From Desmodesmus armatus (taxonomy: Eukaryota; Chlorophyta; Chlorophyceae; Sphaeropleales; Scenedesmaceae), in assembly GCA_007449985.2 (NCBI GenBank), contig VIIQ02000724.1, positions 124,001-188,000 of the forward strand: a stretch of DNA of 64,000 nt, written 5' to 3'. The position numbers and the translations under genes are program-made. This document shows positions 47,795 to 60,250 of the stretch, piece by piece; the first letter of the stretch is position 1, and the number at the start of each line of letters is the position of its first letter. A model generated the notes under the pieces. The model was given only the letters and a program-made list of their open reading frames with translations, had not been told where the DNA came from and did no database searches.

Positions 47795-50059
47795 TTGAGC
47801 TAGCTGTTTGTGCATCACAGGCTGCGGCAGCGTGTGTGGTGGCTGTGTTGTCAAGGCACTGCTTGCCATGTCACATGCGTTGCACAGAGGGTATTATCAC
47901 GTATCGGCCCCGGCAACCACTAGGCTTCTTTTCGAGCAGCACACAGCACAGCAGAGTTGCAACATATGGATCATCATGTCTGCACGGGCTGGTGGCGGTT
48001 GTGTGGTGGTGGTGCTAGTGGTGCTAGTGCTGTTGGATGGCTGCTATCCAGGTGGGGGGTGGTGGATGGTGCCAGTGATGGTTGTCTCTGGCTTCCTGCG
48101 CATGTTTTGGTGGTGCTGGTTGTTGTGAGGTGAGGCGGAGGGCTCTACAACACCTTCCGCCTATGGTTGAGTACAGGATCGATCCTGTCGGCGCCTACAG
48201 GACCATGATATCATCTGTGGCGGTGTCTGGTTTGTTGGTTGTGTTGTTCCTGCCTTGCCCAGCATCCACAGCCTCAAGGGTCTGCAGCTTTTCACGTTGT
48301 GCCTCGTGAGGCAGGGCACGATCAAAGGCCAGCAGCCATGTGTGGTTTGCTTTAACCTCGAGAGTCTCGACCACTTGGTATCTGTGAGCAGTTGGGGTCA
48401 ATTGAGTGAGTGAGCCAGCTTGCATCAGCAGTCAAGGTTACCTGTGATGTGAGGTAGACAAGGCTTGGGGTTCTCTCATTGAATTGTTCAAGGTGCAGTG
48501 CATGTAGCTAGCTGCTGATGGTAGTCATTCGGAATGCTTTGGGGGGGGGGTGATGTCTGGGGGCGATCACCAGCAACAAGGTGCCTTGATACCGGTATCA
48601 AAGGAAGGACGATCACAGCAAATAAAGCCCAGGAGCTGCATGCGAGTCGTGAGAGCTATGTGTAAGGAGAGAGATGTATGATTGCAGTCAACCATGAGTC
48701 ATTCTACCCAACTACTAACGTTTCAATACTGCACACATCTGACATGACATGATGTGTCTAAACCACAAGCGATGCTGAACTGTGATGCTCCCAGATGCAA
48801 GCAGTCTTCTTGAGTTACAAACGGCCCAAAGAGTGGCATGCCACAAACTGCTTCCCAGTGAGGGAGCACACTGGGGACGACAGCAACACCTTCAAAGCCA
48901 CATCCACTGCCGCTGTTCTTGAAGGCGCGGCAGCAGCACCTGTTCCAGCCGCCACTTTCAGGACTTTTTGCACCACAGCCGACCAAACCTTTTCAGCTGC
49001 TGTTCACCACCTGAGGCTGATCACTTACGCTCCCACACCCCTTCTGCATGGCTGGCAAATGCTGGCAGCTGTCAGGGTGTGTGGGGTCTGACTGGTCCTC
49101 AGCAGCCCTTGCAGTGTAGACTAGCCAAGCCCACCAGTTGCCACATACCACACTGCATGCAACCCATGGTGGAGCCTGGCAAACCCCTGGCCCTTGCAGG
49201 TGTACAATCTATGTCTTTAGCAGCTAACTCCCTTGAATTCACCCCTCTGCCCCAAGGGATGGGACAGGGAGTTGGGGGAGTCAAGAGCCCCCCCCCCCTT
49301 CCCCCCAGCATGGGGGTGTGATGAGATGGTGGAAAGCTGGTCCAGCCTTGTTTCTGTGGTAAAGCAGGAGGGCTGCAACGACACCTCAAACCTGAGTGCT
49401 TGAGCAGTGTGTGGTGCAGAGATGCATGTTTGTGTGAGTGGAGCCACCAGCAACGTGACCACCAGCACACACATGTACAAGCAATTGTACAAGCTTGCTT
49501 AAGCCAGCAGCATCCTGGCATAGATCCTGTGATGGGGCATGCGTGACTGCTCAGCACATGGTGCTTCTTTGGTGCTTCCATGACTGATGCATTAGGGTGT
49601 TTGTGTGACGTCCAGTCTATGAATCTAGTCGTGAGCAAACTGCTCCTGTCTAGACAGGTCGCTCCTGTCTAGACATCTGTGGGTTGGCTGGGTCCCCAAG
49701 TTCATATGCTGCCTCAATCTGTGTTCGGGAGTGATGTGGCTGAATTTCAGCTGACCTTTGATGGCCATTTTGGGACATCAGCTGGGTGATCAACACGAAA
49801 CTGCATTTGGCGCGTCATGAGTCATCCTGGGTTTGCCTGTTGGGTTTTCAGCCTTTGCCGCCGCGTTAAGCAGGCCTAAGAAACCGGCTCGCATGTAGGT
49901 AGCATGTACATGCCATGATGGCTTGGGCACGTGGTCCACACCATTTGTTTCCTGAATCTTGATCTGGCTTTCACTTCCCGCACGTCAAGTTAGACGCCAC
50001 CAGCCAGCGTGCGCGTGCGGCCTTGAGCAACCATTTTCTCTGTCATCGTCTGAATCGAT
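47795..50059. other. Intergenic region, no confident gene
   Basis: 3' flank of the dioxygenase-like gene and 5' flank of the Gln-rich gene. G homopolymer at about 48541-48550 and C homopolymer at 49289-49305. Short frames have no recognisable content. Confidence 0.45.
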
Positions 50060-53000
50060 ATGGGTGACCAGCGGGCCCGCATAGTGACCTACAGAGCCAT
50101 TGAGGGTGATGGTGGTGATCAGCCGGACTACCCGGGCTTCAGCAACATCAGCACCGTCAAACCTGACTGGTTTCCCGGTGGTGCCAAGCAATGGGAAGAG
50201 TACCGGCAGGGCCTTGTGCTGGGACCCAAGCAGCAGGACACTGGCATCAGGCTGTGGCACGCGGTCCTGTTCACTAGTGGCACAGCATATGTGCACGGGT
50301 GGGTGCTCCTATTGCTGCTGTGAGCGTGTCAGCAGTAGCAGCACGCAACGGTTGTTGCATGAGTTGATCTTGAATCAATCCCACGCTCACAGCATGAGAT
50401 ATGTGGCGTGGTGCTGGCGTGGTGCTGTACTGCTGCAGCGATGGCTTTGACCCCTCTGGCATGCCCAAGCATGAAAGTACCCAGGCCAAGGGCAAGAGGA
50501 TCCGGGAGCTGCAGCACCACATCGCCAGCAACCTCTCCCAGCAGCGGCAGCTACAAGAGCCGCTACAGCAGCAACAATCCAGGGGCCGCTCAGCACACCC
50601 CTTCAGACGGCCCGTTGCTGGCACTGCAGGTAAGCGGCTTACCTTACCAAGGCTTACCGTAAGCCTTGTGTTGTTGCTCAGGGCTGCAGGGATATTGGAA
50701 GGATTCAAGCTTACCGTGTGCTGTGCTGCGCAAGAAAATTTGGTGCCTGCACGTTGCATGTGACACATGCCTCAGTGAGCTGGCTGCAGGATTCAACACA
50801 GTCAGCAGGAGTCACAATCAGGCCCAGCACTCACAGTGTGCTTGCTTGGTGCTCACATAGCTCGCCCCACCGTGCTGAAGTTCGACCTGACAGTGTTACA
50901 GCCCTGTGCTGAGGGTGTCCACAGAGATTCCTGGCGCATGGCCACCTTCCTGCATGCGCTGGTCCCAGCTTGTGTGCAGCTGGCGCTTCCTGCGTTGCTG
51001 CTGCTTCGTGCTGCTGGTGGACAATTGCACCCACTCTGCCTCACATGCTGTGCTGTGTTCGTCTTACCAACGTTTCCGCTGCTGCATGATGCTTCCCGCT
51101 CTCCCTCCTGCAGTGCTGGGCCCGCAGCATGGAGGGGTGACCAAGGACAGGAGTTTCAGCCCCAACAGCAGCCGCGCCCGCGTGCCAAGCGGCAGCAGGA
51201 CCCCATCCCACCTGATGCCCCCTGTGAACGTCTCATCACCTGGCAGCCCTGCAGCACCGCATGTGCAGCAGCAGCCCCCATACAGCCTGCAGGACCCAGC
51301 CCTTGGCCAAGGCCCCGCCTCACACCTGTCTCCATCGCTACTTGCTGGACCCTCCCACTCCCCCAGCACCACAGAGCCTGCTGCAGGGATGCACCAGCTC
51401 CAGCAGCAGCAGCAGCAGGGGCCTGGCAGCAGCAGCATGGCAGGTGCATATTCAGGTGGCCACACCCCACCAGCACCCGTGCAGACAGCCCTAGGCCCTG
51501 CTCCAGCAGCAGCAGCAGCAGGTGCACACCATCAGCACCCTCGCACATCATACATCCATGGCCTCATGCTGACGCCCCCACCACTCCAGCAGCAGCAGCA
51601 GCACCTGCAGCAGGGGCTTGGCGGCAATAGCAGCAGCATGGAGGGCCCGTACATTGCCGGCCAGGCGCTGTTGCCCAGCTTGCCACTGCTTCCGCCAGCA
51701 GCAGCAGGGCACCAGCAACACCCTCTGCACCACAGGCTGCAGCACAGCAGCAGCTATGGTGATGGTGATGGCGGCTGGCTGCCCCCCGACTGTCGGTCTG
51801 CAGCCACACATCCCTGCCATTGGTGCAAGCCTCTAGTATGAGTTGGGTCCATCAGCAGGCTATGCACATGCAGCCAGCAGTGCCCCTGCTGCCGTAGGAC
51901 AGGCAGCATACACCCCGCCACCAACTTCAGCACAGCAGCAGGCGCAGCAGCAGCAGTGGCAGCAACACAATAACTGGCAGCTTGCAGCTTCTGGGGGGCA
52001 CCCTCTACGCCCCCCAGGCATCATGCAGCCCTGTACTGGCGTGGCAGGGACGGGCCTGCAGGACACAGGCCCCGGCCCAGCCTCTCCTGCAGGGGTGAGC
52101 CTGCAGCAGCAACAGCAGCAACAGCAGCAGCAGCAGCAGATACACCCTGTGGGCCAGCTGGGTGGCGACACCCTGTGGGGACAGCAGCAGCACATACAGC
52201 AGGGCCATGGATATGGGGCAGAGGGTGGTTTTGCAGGCCTGGCACCTCGGGCTACCATGCAGCAGCAGCAGCATGGGCAGCAGCATGGGCAGCAGCTTGG
52301 CTATGGGCCTGACCCCATGCAAGCTGCTCACAGGATGCCTCCAGTGCCGCATCACCTGCTGCCTGCAGCAGCTGCTGGCCCGCCTGGCACAGTGGTGCCT
52401 GGCAACCCACAGCCAGGCTATGGCCTCGCTGCAGCAGCCCACCCCAACCACCAGCAGCAGCAGTATGACCAGCAGCACCCAATGGACCAGCAGCAGCAGT
52501 ATCACCACCAGCAGTACACACAGCAGCAGCACCAGCAGGAGCAGCCGACATGTCAGCGAGTTTACCTGCAACAGCAGCAGCAGCAGGGTAGGCTCTGGCA
52601 GGGAAGTGGCTCTGTCATAAGCAACACACCGCTAGATCAGTGGGTGGGAGGTGGTATGCAGGGGCAGATGAGGTCCCTTTCCATCTCACGCCCGCCGGGT
52701 GACACCCCTCACCCGCAGCAGGATCAGGAGGGTGACAGTGGCACCTTTGAAGCCAGGGCAGCTGCTGCTGCTGCTGGTCGTGGCAGGGGGCTGAACTTGC
52801 TAGCAGCAACAGGGGCCCAGGGTGTTCTGTCCCAGCAGCTGGCTGGCCGGACCTGGAACGGTCCTGGGGGGTTCCTGCCCCCCGGGCTCGCCCCAGCAGT
52901 CCGCAGGAGTCAGTATGTGACTCATCTGCTGTCCCCGGCAGGCAGGCTGTGGCTGGCGAGCAGGGCAGGCAGCAGCAGGGCAGCCTGGCAGCCAGTGACA

Positions 53001-53089
53001 GCATGGGGGCTGACCAGGGGATTGACGGACGGTTGCATGGGATTTGGCGTGCTGCACTCTATGGCAACACCCTGATGGACTCCCCCTGA
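50060..53089 (+). CDS. Gln-rich protein of unknown function (769 aa)
   Basis: I do not recognise a family. Exons 50060-50298, 50439-50629, 51114-51835, 51903-52912 and 52942-53089 join in phase. The first about 145 residues are ordered and likely conserved: PDYPGFSNISTVKPDWFPGG, WEEYRQGLVLGPKQQDTGIR, LWHAVLFTSGTAYVHG and GKRIRELQHHIASNLSQQ. The rest is Gln/Pro/His/Gly-rich (prion-like composition), ending SMGADQGIDGRLHGIWRAAL. Two introns are short: 51836-51902 (67 nt) and 52913-52941 (29 nt, GTATGTG...CCCGGCAG). The second is proposed because it swaps an unnatural Trp/Arg/Ser tail (stop at 53073) for a coherent one. Such proteins are often transcription or RNA-granule cofactors, but nothing here proves that. 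Confidence 0.6.
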
Positions 53090-55829
53090 GCTTACGACTT
53101 AAAGCTACGTGCAGCTGAGACGGGGTACTTGCATGGCGAAGGCATTTCGTCAGGCGGCTGCCAAGCAGGCAAGAGCAGCAGCTGTGGGTGGGTGTGCTGT
53201 TGGCACTGCAGCTGAAGTGGTGTGGCCAGCAGGGTTGCTTTTGAAGATGCAACAGATTCATCCTGCAAACACTTGCCATGTGGACGCTGGCTGTTGGGCT
53301 TTGCTTATTGTGTGGTCATGGTGTGTGGTGTGAGCAGCAGCAACGTCCTTGAGCAGCAACGTGTGTGAGTGCATTATGTGTTTTGTATGTTTGGGCCTGG
53401 GGTGGGTGCAGCAGCGGCTCGGGTGTCTGGTTGTCCAGGTGGGTGCCTGCATGGCCAGGTGGAGGTCTGTTGGTGTCATAGGTGTTTGTGCTATAGCTGC
53501 TGTTAGCTGTGGTTGTGCTGCTAGTGAGTGCATGTTTGCACGAGTCTGATTGGCAATGGCCTGTCTGTTTTTCAAAGGGCGATTGCTTGGCCCTGCCATG
53601 CAAGCAGTTGTGAGTGTGCTGGGGTGCAGCATTCAAAGGTGCTGATTATTGCACAGCCGTGTGCATTGACCCAGCTTGGAAATGGGCTAGGGTGGCATCC
53701 TTGCAGCACATCTGTCTATCAATGGTGAAGGGGTGTTGGTGTGTGTTCAAGTCTGTGCAGCAATGACCCATCTGCCCCACTGTGCATTCTGCAACCATCC
53801 AATGCACGACAGTGGCAAGGGGCTTCCAGCAAGGTTCAGCAGTTTTACTGTGGGTTTGTACTGCTTTGCGGATGCAGACAGTACTCTAGCATGGCCGTTG
53901 CCGCCTGTTGGGTCAATTGGCCCCGCACTGTGAGTTCCTGTTGCAGCCTGCATGTGGCATGGCATGCATGTTGTTGTTACTCGTGATAGCTGGCTCATGG
54001 TTTGATGGTTTTGTGGTGGTGCAGCCAGGGACTCGCCTCGGAGTGTGGGTTGATGATGGCAGAAATATCAGCAGAGATGGCTTGGTTGGGCCTTATCAAG
54101 TGTAGTGTGGGCACCAGCGTCCTGTATCAAAAGTTACAGTTTGTTTCTATTGTAGCGTGAGTGTGGAGCCCTGTTCAAACATGGCATGCCTGCACTGGGC
54201 TGCTCATTTTGAACTGCGTGCTGCTGCTGTGCTGCTGCTGTGCTGCCAGCAACATTGATTGTGTGGGTGAGAACCCAACTTTTGTGGCCTCCAGACTGCA
54301 ACGCAGCAGGACGGGCTGTGCCATGGTGTTGCATTGTGCAGCAACTCATTTGATAGTTCATGCCTTTAGCATTGTGCTGTGTACCTTGCTGCACAATAGT
54401 CCCAATAACAAGCTGGCTGAGAGTCGCACCTGCGAGGTGCGTGCATGTTGGTCCAACTGCTTGCAGAAATCTGTCAGGTCACCAAAGGTTTTTGGCCAAT
54501 TGGGTGCAGTAGCAGCAGCACCAGACTGCCAACCTGACGTCAAGCAGCAACAAACAGCAGCGGCTGCCAAGGCTGTGTGTGCAAACTGAGCCATTATCAG
54601 GTGCCATGTTTAACTGTGTTATCTGCCAGTTCATCTTGCATGTTTGGCTGTGTCTGAATGCGTCACTAGTTGGGGAGCAGATTTAAATTGGCCATGAGTG
54701 TCAGAGTGAGGTGCGGCAGCTGCATGCTTGCTGAGCTGTGGATGCGTTGAGTCAGCGTGTGCATCAGCAAGGCTTGGTTGCTGCAGTTTTTGAAGTATGG
54801 AGCACAGATTGACAGGTGCCTGCAAAGGCTTTTTTGTATGCATCTCAGGCAGTGTTGGGCACCAGCGCTGGGCTTCTGGGGTGCTGGAACGCACTCTGCT
54901 ATCTGTTATGAGAAGACGCTGCATATCATCCCTGCTGCAGGGGAGTGTGTGTACTAGCAGCAGGGATGTGTACCAGCACACTTGTACTGGCAGCAGCATT
55001 CCACAATCATTCGTCTGGCGGATGTCGTGCTTCTTGAACTCAAGATGAGCAAGTAACGTCGTGAGAGTTGTAATATACGGATGAATTTGCCTGAATTTGT
55101 AGACTCTTCGTCAATCCTGTTGCAAAGAGGGCCAGGCCTCCCTGGCGGGCCCATCGACGGAGGGAAGGAGCATGGCGATGCTCAGAGAACAAACAAAAAG
55201 ACAACCCTCGTATGATCAATATAATTCTGTTTTATTTCCGATGCTTTGCATGCTTCTGTTCAGGCTGAAACAACTCAGACTGGGTTTAAGTTTACGGCTG
55301 TAGCAGCCCAATTTGGACAAAAGGTAGGCAACATGGCCAGTCCTGTCAACTCAGTCTGCTCTACTGCATTCATCTTGAGTATGCGTGATACTCTGGTTAG
55401 TCCTGATGCTGTTGAGGCGATGAAACCACATGGCCCGTTGTTGACACAGCAGAAACTTGTGCGAACAGGTGGCCTGCACCCACACGAACATTTGTACGAC
55501 TTTAAAGGTGAGCTTACATGTAACGATGCGCTCCATATCAGCTCGCAGGCATCCTGGCGAAACCAGGCCAACACCAGCTTCCGTGAGCTCTTTTCCCCTT
55601 CTGGCATCGTCCCTGACCCCGCGCTGCACCTCATATGGTTTCTGCCACATCCATAGGCCTATCAAGCGCGCTGGGGGCAGCTACGGCCCAGCTACAGCAG
55701 GACAGAGCAACAGCAGTAGATGGGCCACTCAGGAGGAGGGCAAGCAGGATGCTGGAGGTTCGTGAGGACACGCAACCTGTTCAGGTGGGTACATATATAA
55801 CTATATACATCGTATAGCAGCTGATGTTT
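53090..55829. other. Intergenic region with a dispersed repeat
   Basis: No gene supported. The plus frame 55246-55656 and minus frame 55275-55634 overlap each other and neither shows a domain. Contains copy B of the dispersed repeat. Confidence 0.4.
54768..54895 (+). repeat. Dispersed repeat, copy B
   Basis: Direct-orientation partner of 41907-42040. Similarity to 38486-38512 just upstream suggests a longer, older element. Confidence 0.8.
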
Positions 55830-58800
55830 GTCTGAGGGGGGACTCTTTACATTTCAGGTTAGGCACCTCCCTAGCCCCGCCACTGCACCCGCCTCACGGC
55901 CTTGGGCGTGAAGCGGCTTTGAGGCTTTGATTTCTGTGGAGGGGAACTATTTCACGTTGGACATTTCCCAAGCCCCGCCACTGCACCCACCGCCCTGGGT
56001 GTGAAGGGGCTACTTAGTTTTGATTTATGTGGAGGGGGGACTCTTTCAGGTTCGACATTTCCCAAGCCCCGCCACTGCACCCACCGCCCTGGGTGTGAAG
56101 GGGCTTTTGGGTTTTGATTCATGGAGGAGGGGGGACTCTTTCAGGCTGGAAATTTCCCAACCCCCGCCACTGCACCCACCGCCCTGGGTGTGAAGGGGCT
56201 ACTTAGTTTTGATTTATGTGGAGGGGGGACTCTTTCAGGTTCGACATTTCCCAAGCCCCGCCACTGCACCCACCGCCCTGGGTGTGAAGGGGCTTTTGGG
56301 TTTTGATTCATGGAGGAGGGGGGACTCTTTCAGGCTGGAAATTTCCCAACCCCCGCCACTGCACCCACCGCCCTGGGTGTGAAGGGGCTATTTAGTTTTG
56401 ATTTATGTGGAGGGGGGACTCTTTCAGGCTGGACATTACGCAAGCCCCGCCACTGCACCCACGGCCCTGGGTGTGAAGGGGCTATTTAGTTTTGATTTAT
56501 GTGGAGGGGGGATTCTTTCACATTGGACATTTCCCAAGCCCCGCCACTGCACCCACAGCCCTGGGTGTGAAGGGGCTATTGAGTTTTGGTTTATGTGGAG
56601 GGGGGACTCTTTCAGGCTGGCCATCACCCAAGCCCCGCCACTGCACCCACCGCCCTGGGTGTGAAGGGGCTACTTAGTTTTGATTTATGTGGAGGGGGGA
56701 CTCTTTCAGGCTGGACATTTCCCAAGCCCCGCCACTGCACCCGCCGCCCTGGGTGTGAAGGGGCTTTTGGGTTTTGATTCATGGAGGAGGGGGGACTCTT
56801 TCAGGCCGGACATTTCCCAAGCCCCGCCACTGCACCCCCCTTGGGTGTGAAGGGGCTATTTAGTTTTGATTTTTGTGGAGGGGGGACTCTTTCAGGCTGG
56901 TAATTACGCAAGCCCCGCCACTGCACCCACGGCCCTGGGTGTGAAGGGGCTATTTAATTTTGATTTATGTGGAGGGGGGATTCTTTCACATTGGACATTT
57001 CCCAAGCCCCGCCACTGCACCCACAGCCCTGGGTGTGAAGGGGCTATTGAGTTTTGGTTTATGTGGAGGGGGGACTCTTTCAGGCTGGCCATCACCCAAG
57101 CCCCGCCACTGCACCCACCGCCCTGGGTGTGAAGGGGCTTATGGGTTTTGATTCATGGGGGACGGGGGACTCTTTCAGGTTGAACATTTCCCAAGCCCCG
57201 CCACTGCACCCACAGCCCTGGGTGTGAAGGGGCTTTTGGGTTTTGATTCATGGAGGAGGGGGGACTCTTTCAGGCCGGACATTTCCCAACCCCCGCCACT
57301 GCACCCACCGCCCTGGGTGTGAAGGGGCTATTTATTTTTGATTTATGTGGAGGGGGGACTCTTTCAGGCTGGTAATTACGCAAGCCCCGCCATTGCACCC
57401 ACGGCCCTGGGTGTGAAGGGGCTATTGAGTTTTGATTTATGTGGAGGGGGGACTCTTTCAGGCTGGCCATCACCCAAGCCCCGCCACTGCACCCACCGCC
57501 CTGGGTGTGAAGGGGCTTATGGGTTTTGATTCATGGGGGAGGGGGGACTCTTTCAGGTTGAACATTTCCCAAGCCCCGCCACTGCACCCACAGCCCTGGG
57601 TGTGAAGGGGCTTTTGGGTTTTGATTCATGGAGGAGGGGGGACTCTTTCAGGCCGGACATTTCCCAACCCCCGCCACTGCACCCACCGCCCTGGGTGTGA
57701 AGGGGCTATTTAGTTTTGATTTATGTGGAGGGGGGACTCTTTCAGGCTGGTAATTACGCAAGCCCCGCCACTGCACCCACGGCCCTGGGTGTGAAGGGGC
57801 TATTTAATTTTGATTTATGTGGAGGGGGGACTCTTTCAGGCTGGCCATCACCCAAGCCCCGCCACTGCACCCACAGCCCTGGGTGTGAAGGGGCTATTGA
57901 GTTTTGATTTATGTGGAGGGGGGACTCTTTCAGGCTCGCCATCACCCAAGCCCCGCCACTGCACCCACCGCCCTGGGTGTGAAGGGGCTTATGGGTTTTG
58001 ATTCATGGGGGAGGGGGGACTTTTTCAGGTTGAACATTTCCCAAGCCCCGCCACTGCACCCACAGCCCTGGGTGTGAAGGGGCTTTTGGGTTTTGATTCA
58101 TGGAGGAGGGGGGACTCTTTCAGGCTGGCCATCACCCAAGCCCCGCCACTGCACCCACCGCCCTGGGTGTGAAGGGGCTATTTAGTTTTGATTTATGAGG
58201 AGGGGGGACTCTTGCAGGCTGGACAATACCCAAGCCCCGCCACTGCACCCACGGCCCTGGGTGTGAAGGGGCTTATGGGTTTTGATTCATGGGGGAGAGG
58301 GGACTCTTTCAGGTTGGACATTTCCCAAGCCCCGCCACTGCACCCACCGCCCTGTGTGTTAAGGGGCTATTTATTTTTGATTTATGTGGAAGGGGGACTC
58401 TTTCAGGCCGGACATTTCCCAAGCCCCGCCACTGCACCCACCGCCCTGGGTGTGAAGGGGCTATTTAGTTTTGATTCATGGAGGAGGGGGGACTCTTTCA
58501 GGCTGGACAATACCCAAGCCCCGCCACTGCACCCACCGCCCTGGGTGTGAAGGGGCTATTTAGTTTTGATTCATGGAGGAGGGGGGACTCTTTCAGGCTG
58601 GACAATACCCAAGCCCCGCCACTGCACCCACCGCCCTGGGTGTGAAGGGGCTATTTAGTTTTGATTTATGTGGAGGGGGGACTCTTTCAGGCTGGACATT
58701 TCCCAACCCCCGCCACTGCACCCACCGCCCTGGGTGTGAAGGGGATATTTAGTTTTGGTTTATGTGGAGGGGGGACTCTTTCAGGCTGGACATCACCCAA

Positions 58801-58866
58801 GCCCCGCCACTGCACCCACCGCCCTGGGTGTGAAGGGGCTATTGAGTTTTGATTTATGGGGAGGGG
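55830..58866. repeat. 94-bp satellite array, about 32 copies with higher-order structure
   Basis: Units of 92-95 bp contain GTGGAGGGGGGACTCTTTCAG, CCCCGCCACTGCACCCAC and CCTGGGTGTGAAGGGGCT. Two unit types alternate irregularly: GATTTATGTGGAGG and GATTCATGGAGGAGG. Blocks repeat as larger periods; for example 56398-56664 and 56866-57132 are nearly identical 468 bp apart (five units). Frames across the array are satellite translations. Confidence 0.98.
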
Positions 58867-59020
58867 GATGTAGATACGTAGCACGGGGGCGGGGGGGGGG
58901 GTACAAGATGTGAGCGGCACAGGTAAGTTTGGCCCTGCCTGGTTGGCAGCCACACGAGGGTGACAAGCCCTGTGTGGTGGAAGTTCGATCCCTCCAAGGT
59001 GCCGATATGCTGTGTGGTGA
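58867..59020 (+). repeat. Structured satellite-flank element, copy 2
   Basis: Directly follows the last 94-bp unit. Matches copy 1 (minus strand of 22508-22660), so both arrays have this element on the same side. Here the middle stem reads CCACAC/GTGTGG instead of CCACAT/ATGTGG, a compensatory pair. The T-arm-like hairpin is GGAAG-TTCGATC-CCTCC. Confidence 0.8.
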
Positions 59021-60250
59021 TGGTTGTTTCAATCTGCCTGGCTTGCAGTAGTTGATCCACTGACTTGTTTTGTCTGCACTGAGCTTATGTCTATTGCACG
59101 CAGCCCACTGCATACTTGGGCAGCTGGTTGCATAATCCAGTTATACGCATGCCGCACTGTCAACAGTACTTTTGAAAAACTGTCAGCAATTGACAAGGTG
59201 TAGTAATGCTACAGCTGAGCTGGCCACCAATGTTGAGAGGTGTCACAGCATTGTCTCAGCGACGGCAGTGTGATGGAGTGCCAAACCAGCAGCAGGCGGT
59301 GTTGTTCTGCTATCTCCATGACACCAGTGCATGGCTGGCATGAGCTCTTGAGCTTCATAACTACAGGTGTAACTTTGATTTGATTTGATCGATCCAGGGG
59401 TCAAGCAGGCTGTGGCACGCCAGACAAAAAAACCCAGCTCGGGGTTCTTTGTCACAGGGCCCGTGACATTGTGACTCTTCAAAAACCTCCCGCACACCAC
59501 ACACGAAACAGCTGCAAACTGACCTCCCAGCACACTCGCCTGTGTGCATGTTGACTCGCCGTTGTGCCAAACGCACTACCACTCACCCACAGAAGCACCC
59601 CACTGTCAGTTGTGGGGGTACTATTGAAACACATTCACAATGCTGCTGCTGTGGCAAATACGGCGTTGGAAAACAGCAGCACCAAAGGTGGCGTTGCAAG
59701 GGCATATACTCTGCTCACATGCAGGCGCCTTGTTGGTGTACACCACGGGGGAGGATGTGCTCCAACTGCACAACCCTAATAAGTTGTGGCTTGAATGGCT
59801 GCACAAGTGCTGGTCACCACAACCCAAGATCCAAGCAGCCACAGCACACAAGAAACCAAACCATAAACAAGCATGCTGGGACAGGAACAGAGCCAGCCAG
59901 ATGCATGGCCGTGACGCAACCACCATGGTGGTTTCCAAACCGCCCCGGACAGACAGACACATACACACAACAACCACAGGAACTGTACATGTGATATGTA
60001 ACACCGGTCCTATGTCAACGACTGGCTCCCGCATTGCTGCTGGCAGTGCCGCTGCAAAAGCCCCGTGCTGACAGCACACCAGCCAAAAGGCACCTGTAAC
60101 AACACACATGCCATTGGCTGCATCCCCCCACGTCTGCCTGCTGACTGACTGGCTGTAAATGTTCATGCATGTACATTCATGAAAACACACCGCCTCTGGC
60201 AGCACGCCCCCTCCCCCCGCCCATTGGCAGTACACCGGCAGTCCAGCCCC
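59021..60250. other. Intergenic region, no confident gene
   Basis: The long minus frame 59621-60235 has no start context or domain and is Cys/Trp-rich in the way of out-of-frame translations. The end near 60250 is the likely TUTase 3' UTR. Confidence 0.45.

Noticed and set aside
52912..53075. Unspliced end of the Gln-rich gene (stop at 53073)
   Set aside because: Kept as an alternative only; the tail composition is unnatural compared with the frame reached by removing 29 nt.
56121..58953. Repeated frames in the 94-bp array (VEGGLFQAG...ATAPTALGVKG)
   Set aside because: Satellite translations broken every one to three units; no start or splice logic.
59621..60235. 204-residue minus-strand frame before the TUTase
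   Set aside because: No domain, Cys/Trp-rich composition, and it lies just past the TUTase stop, so probably 3' UTR.
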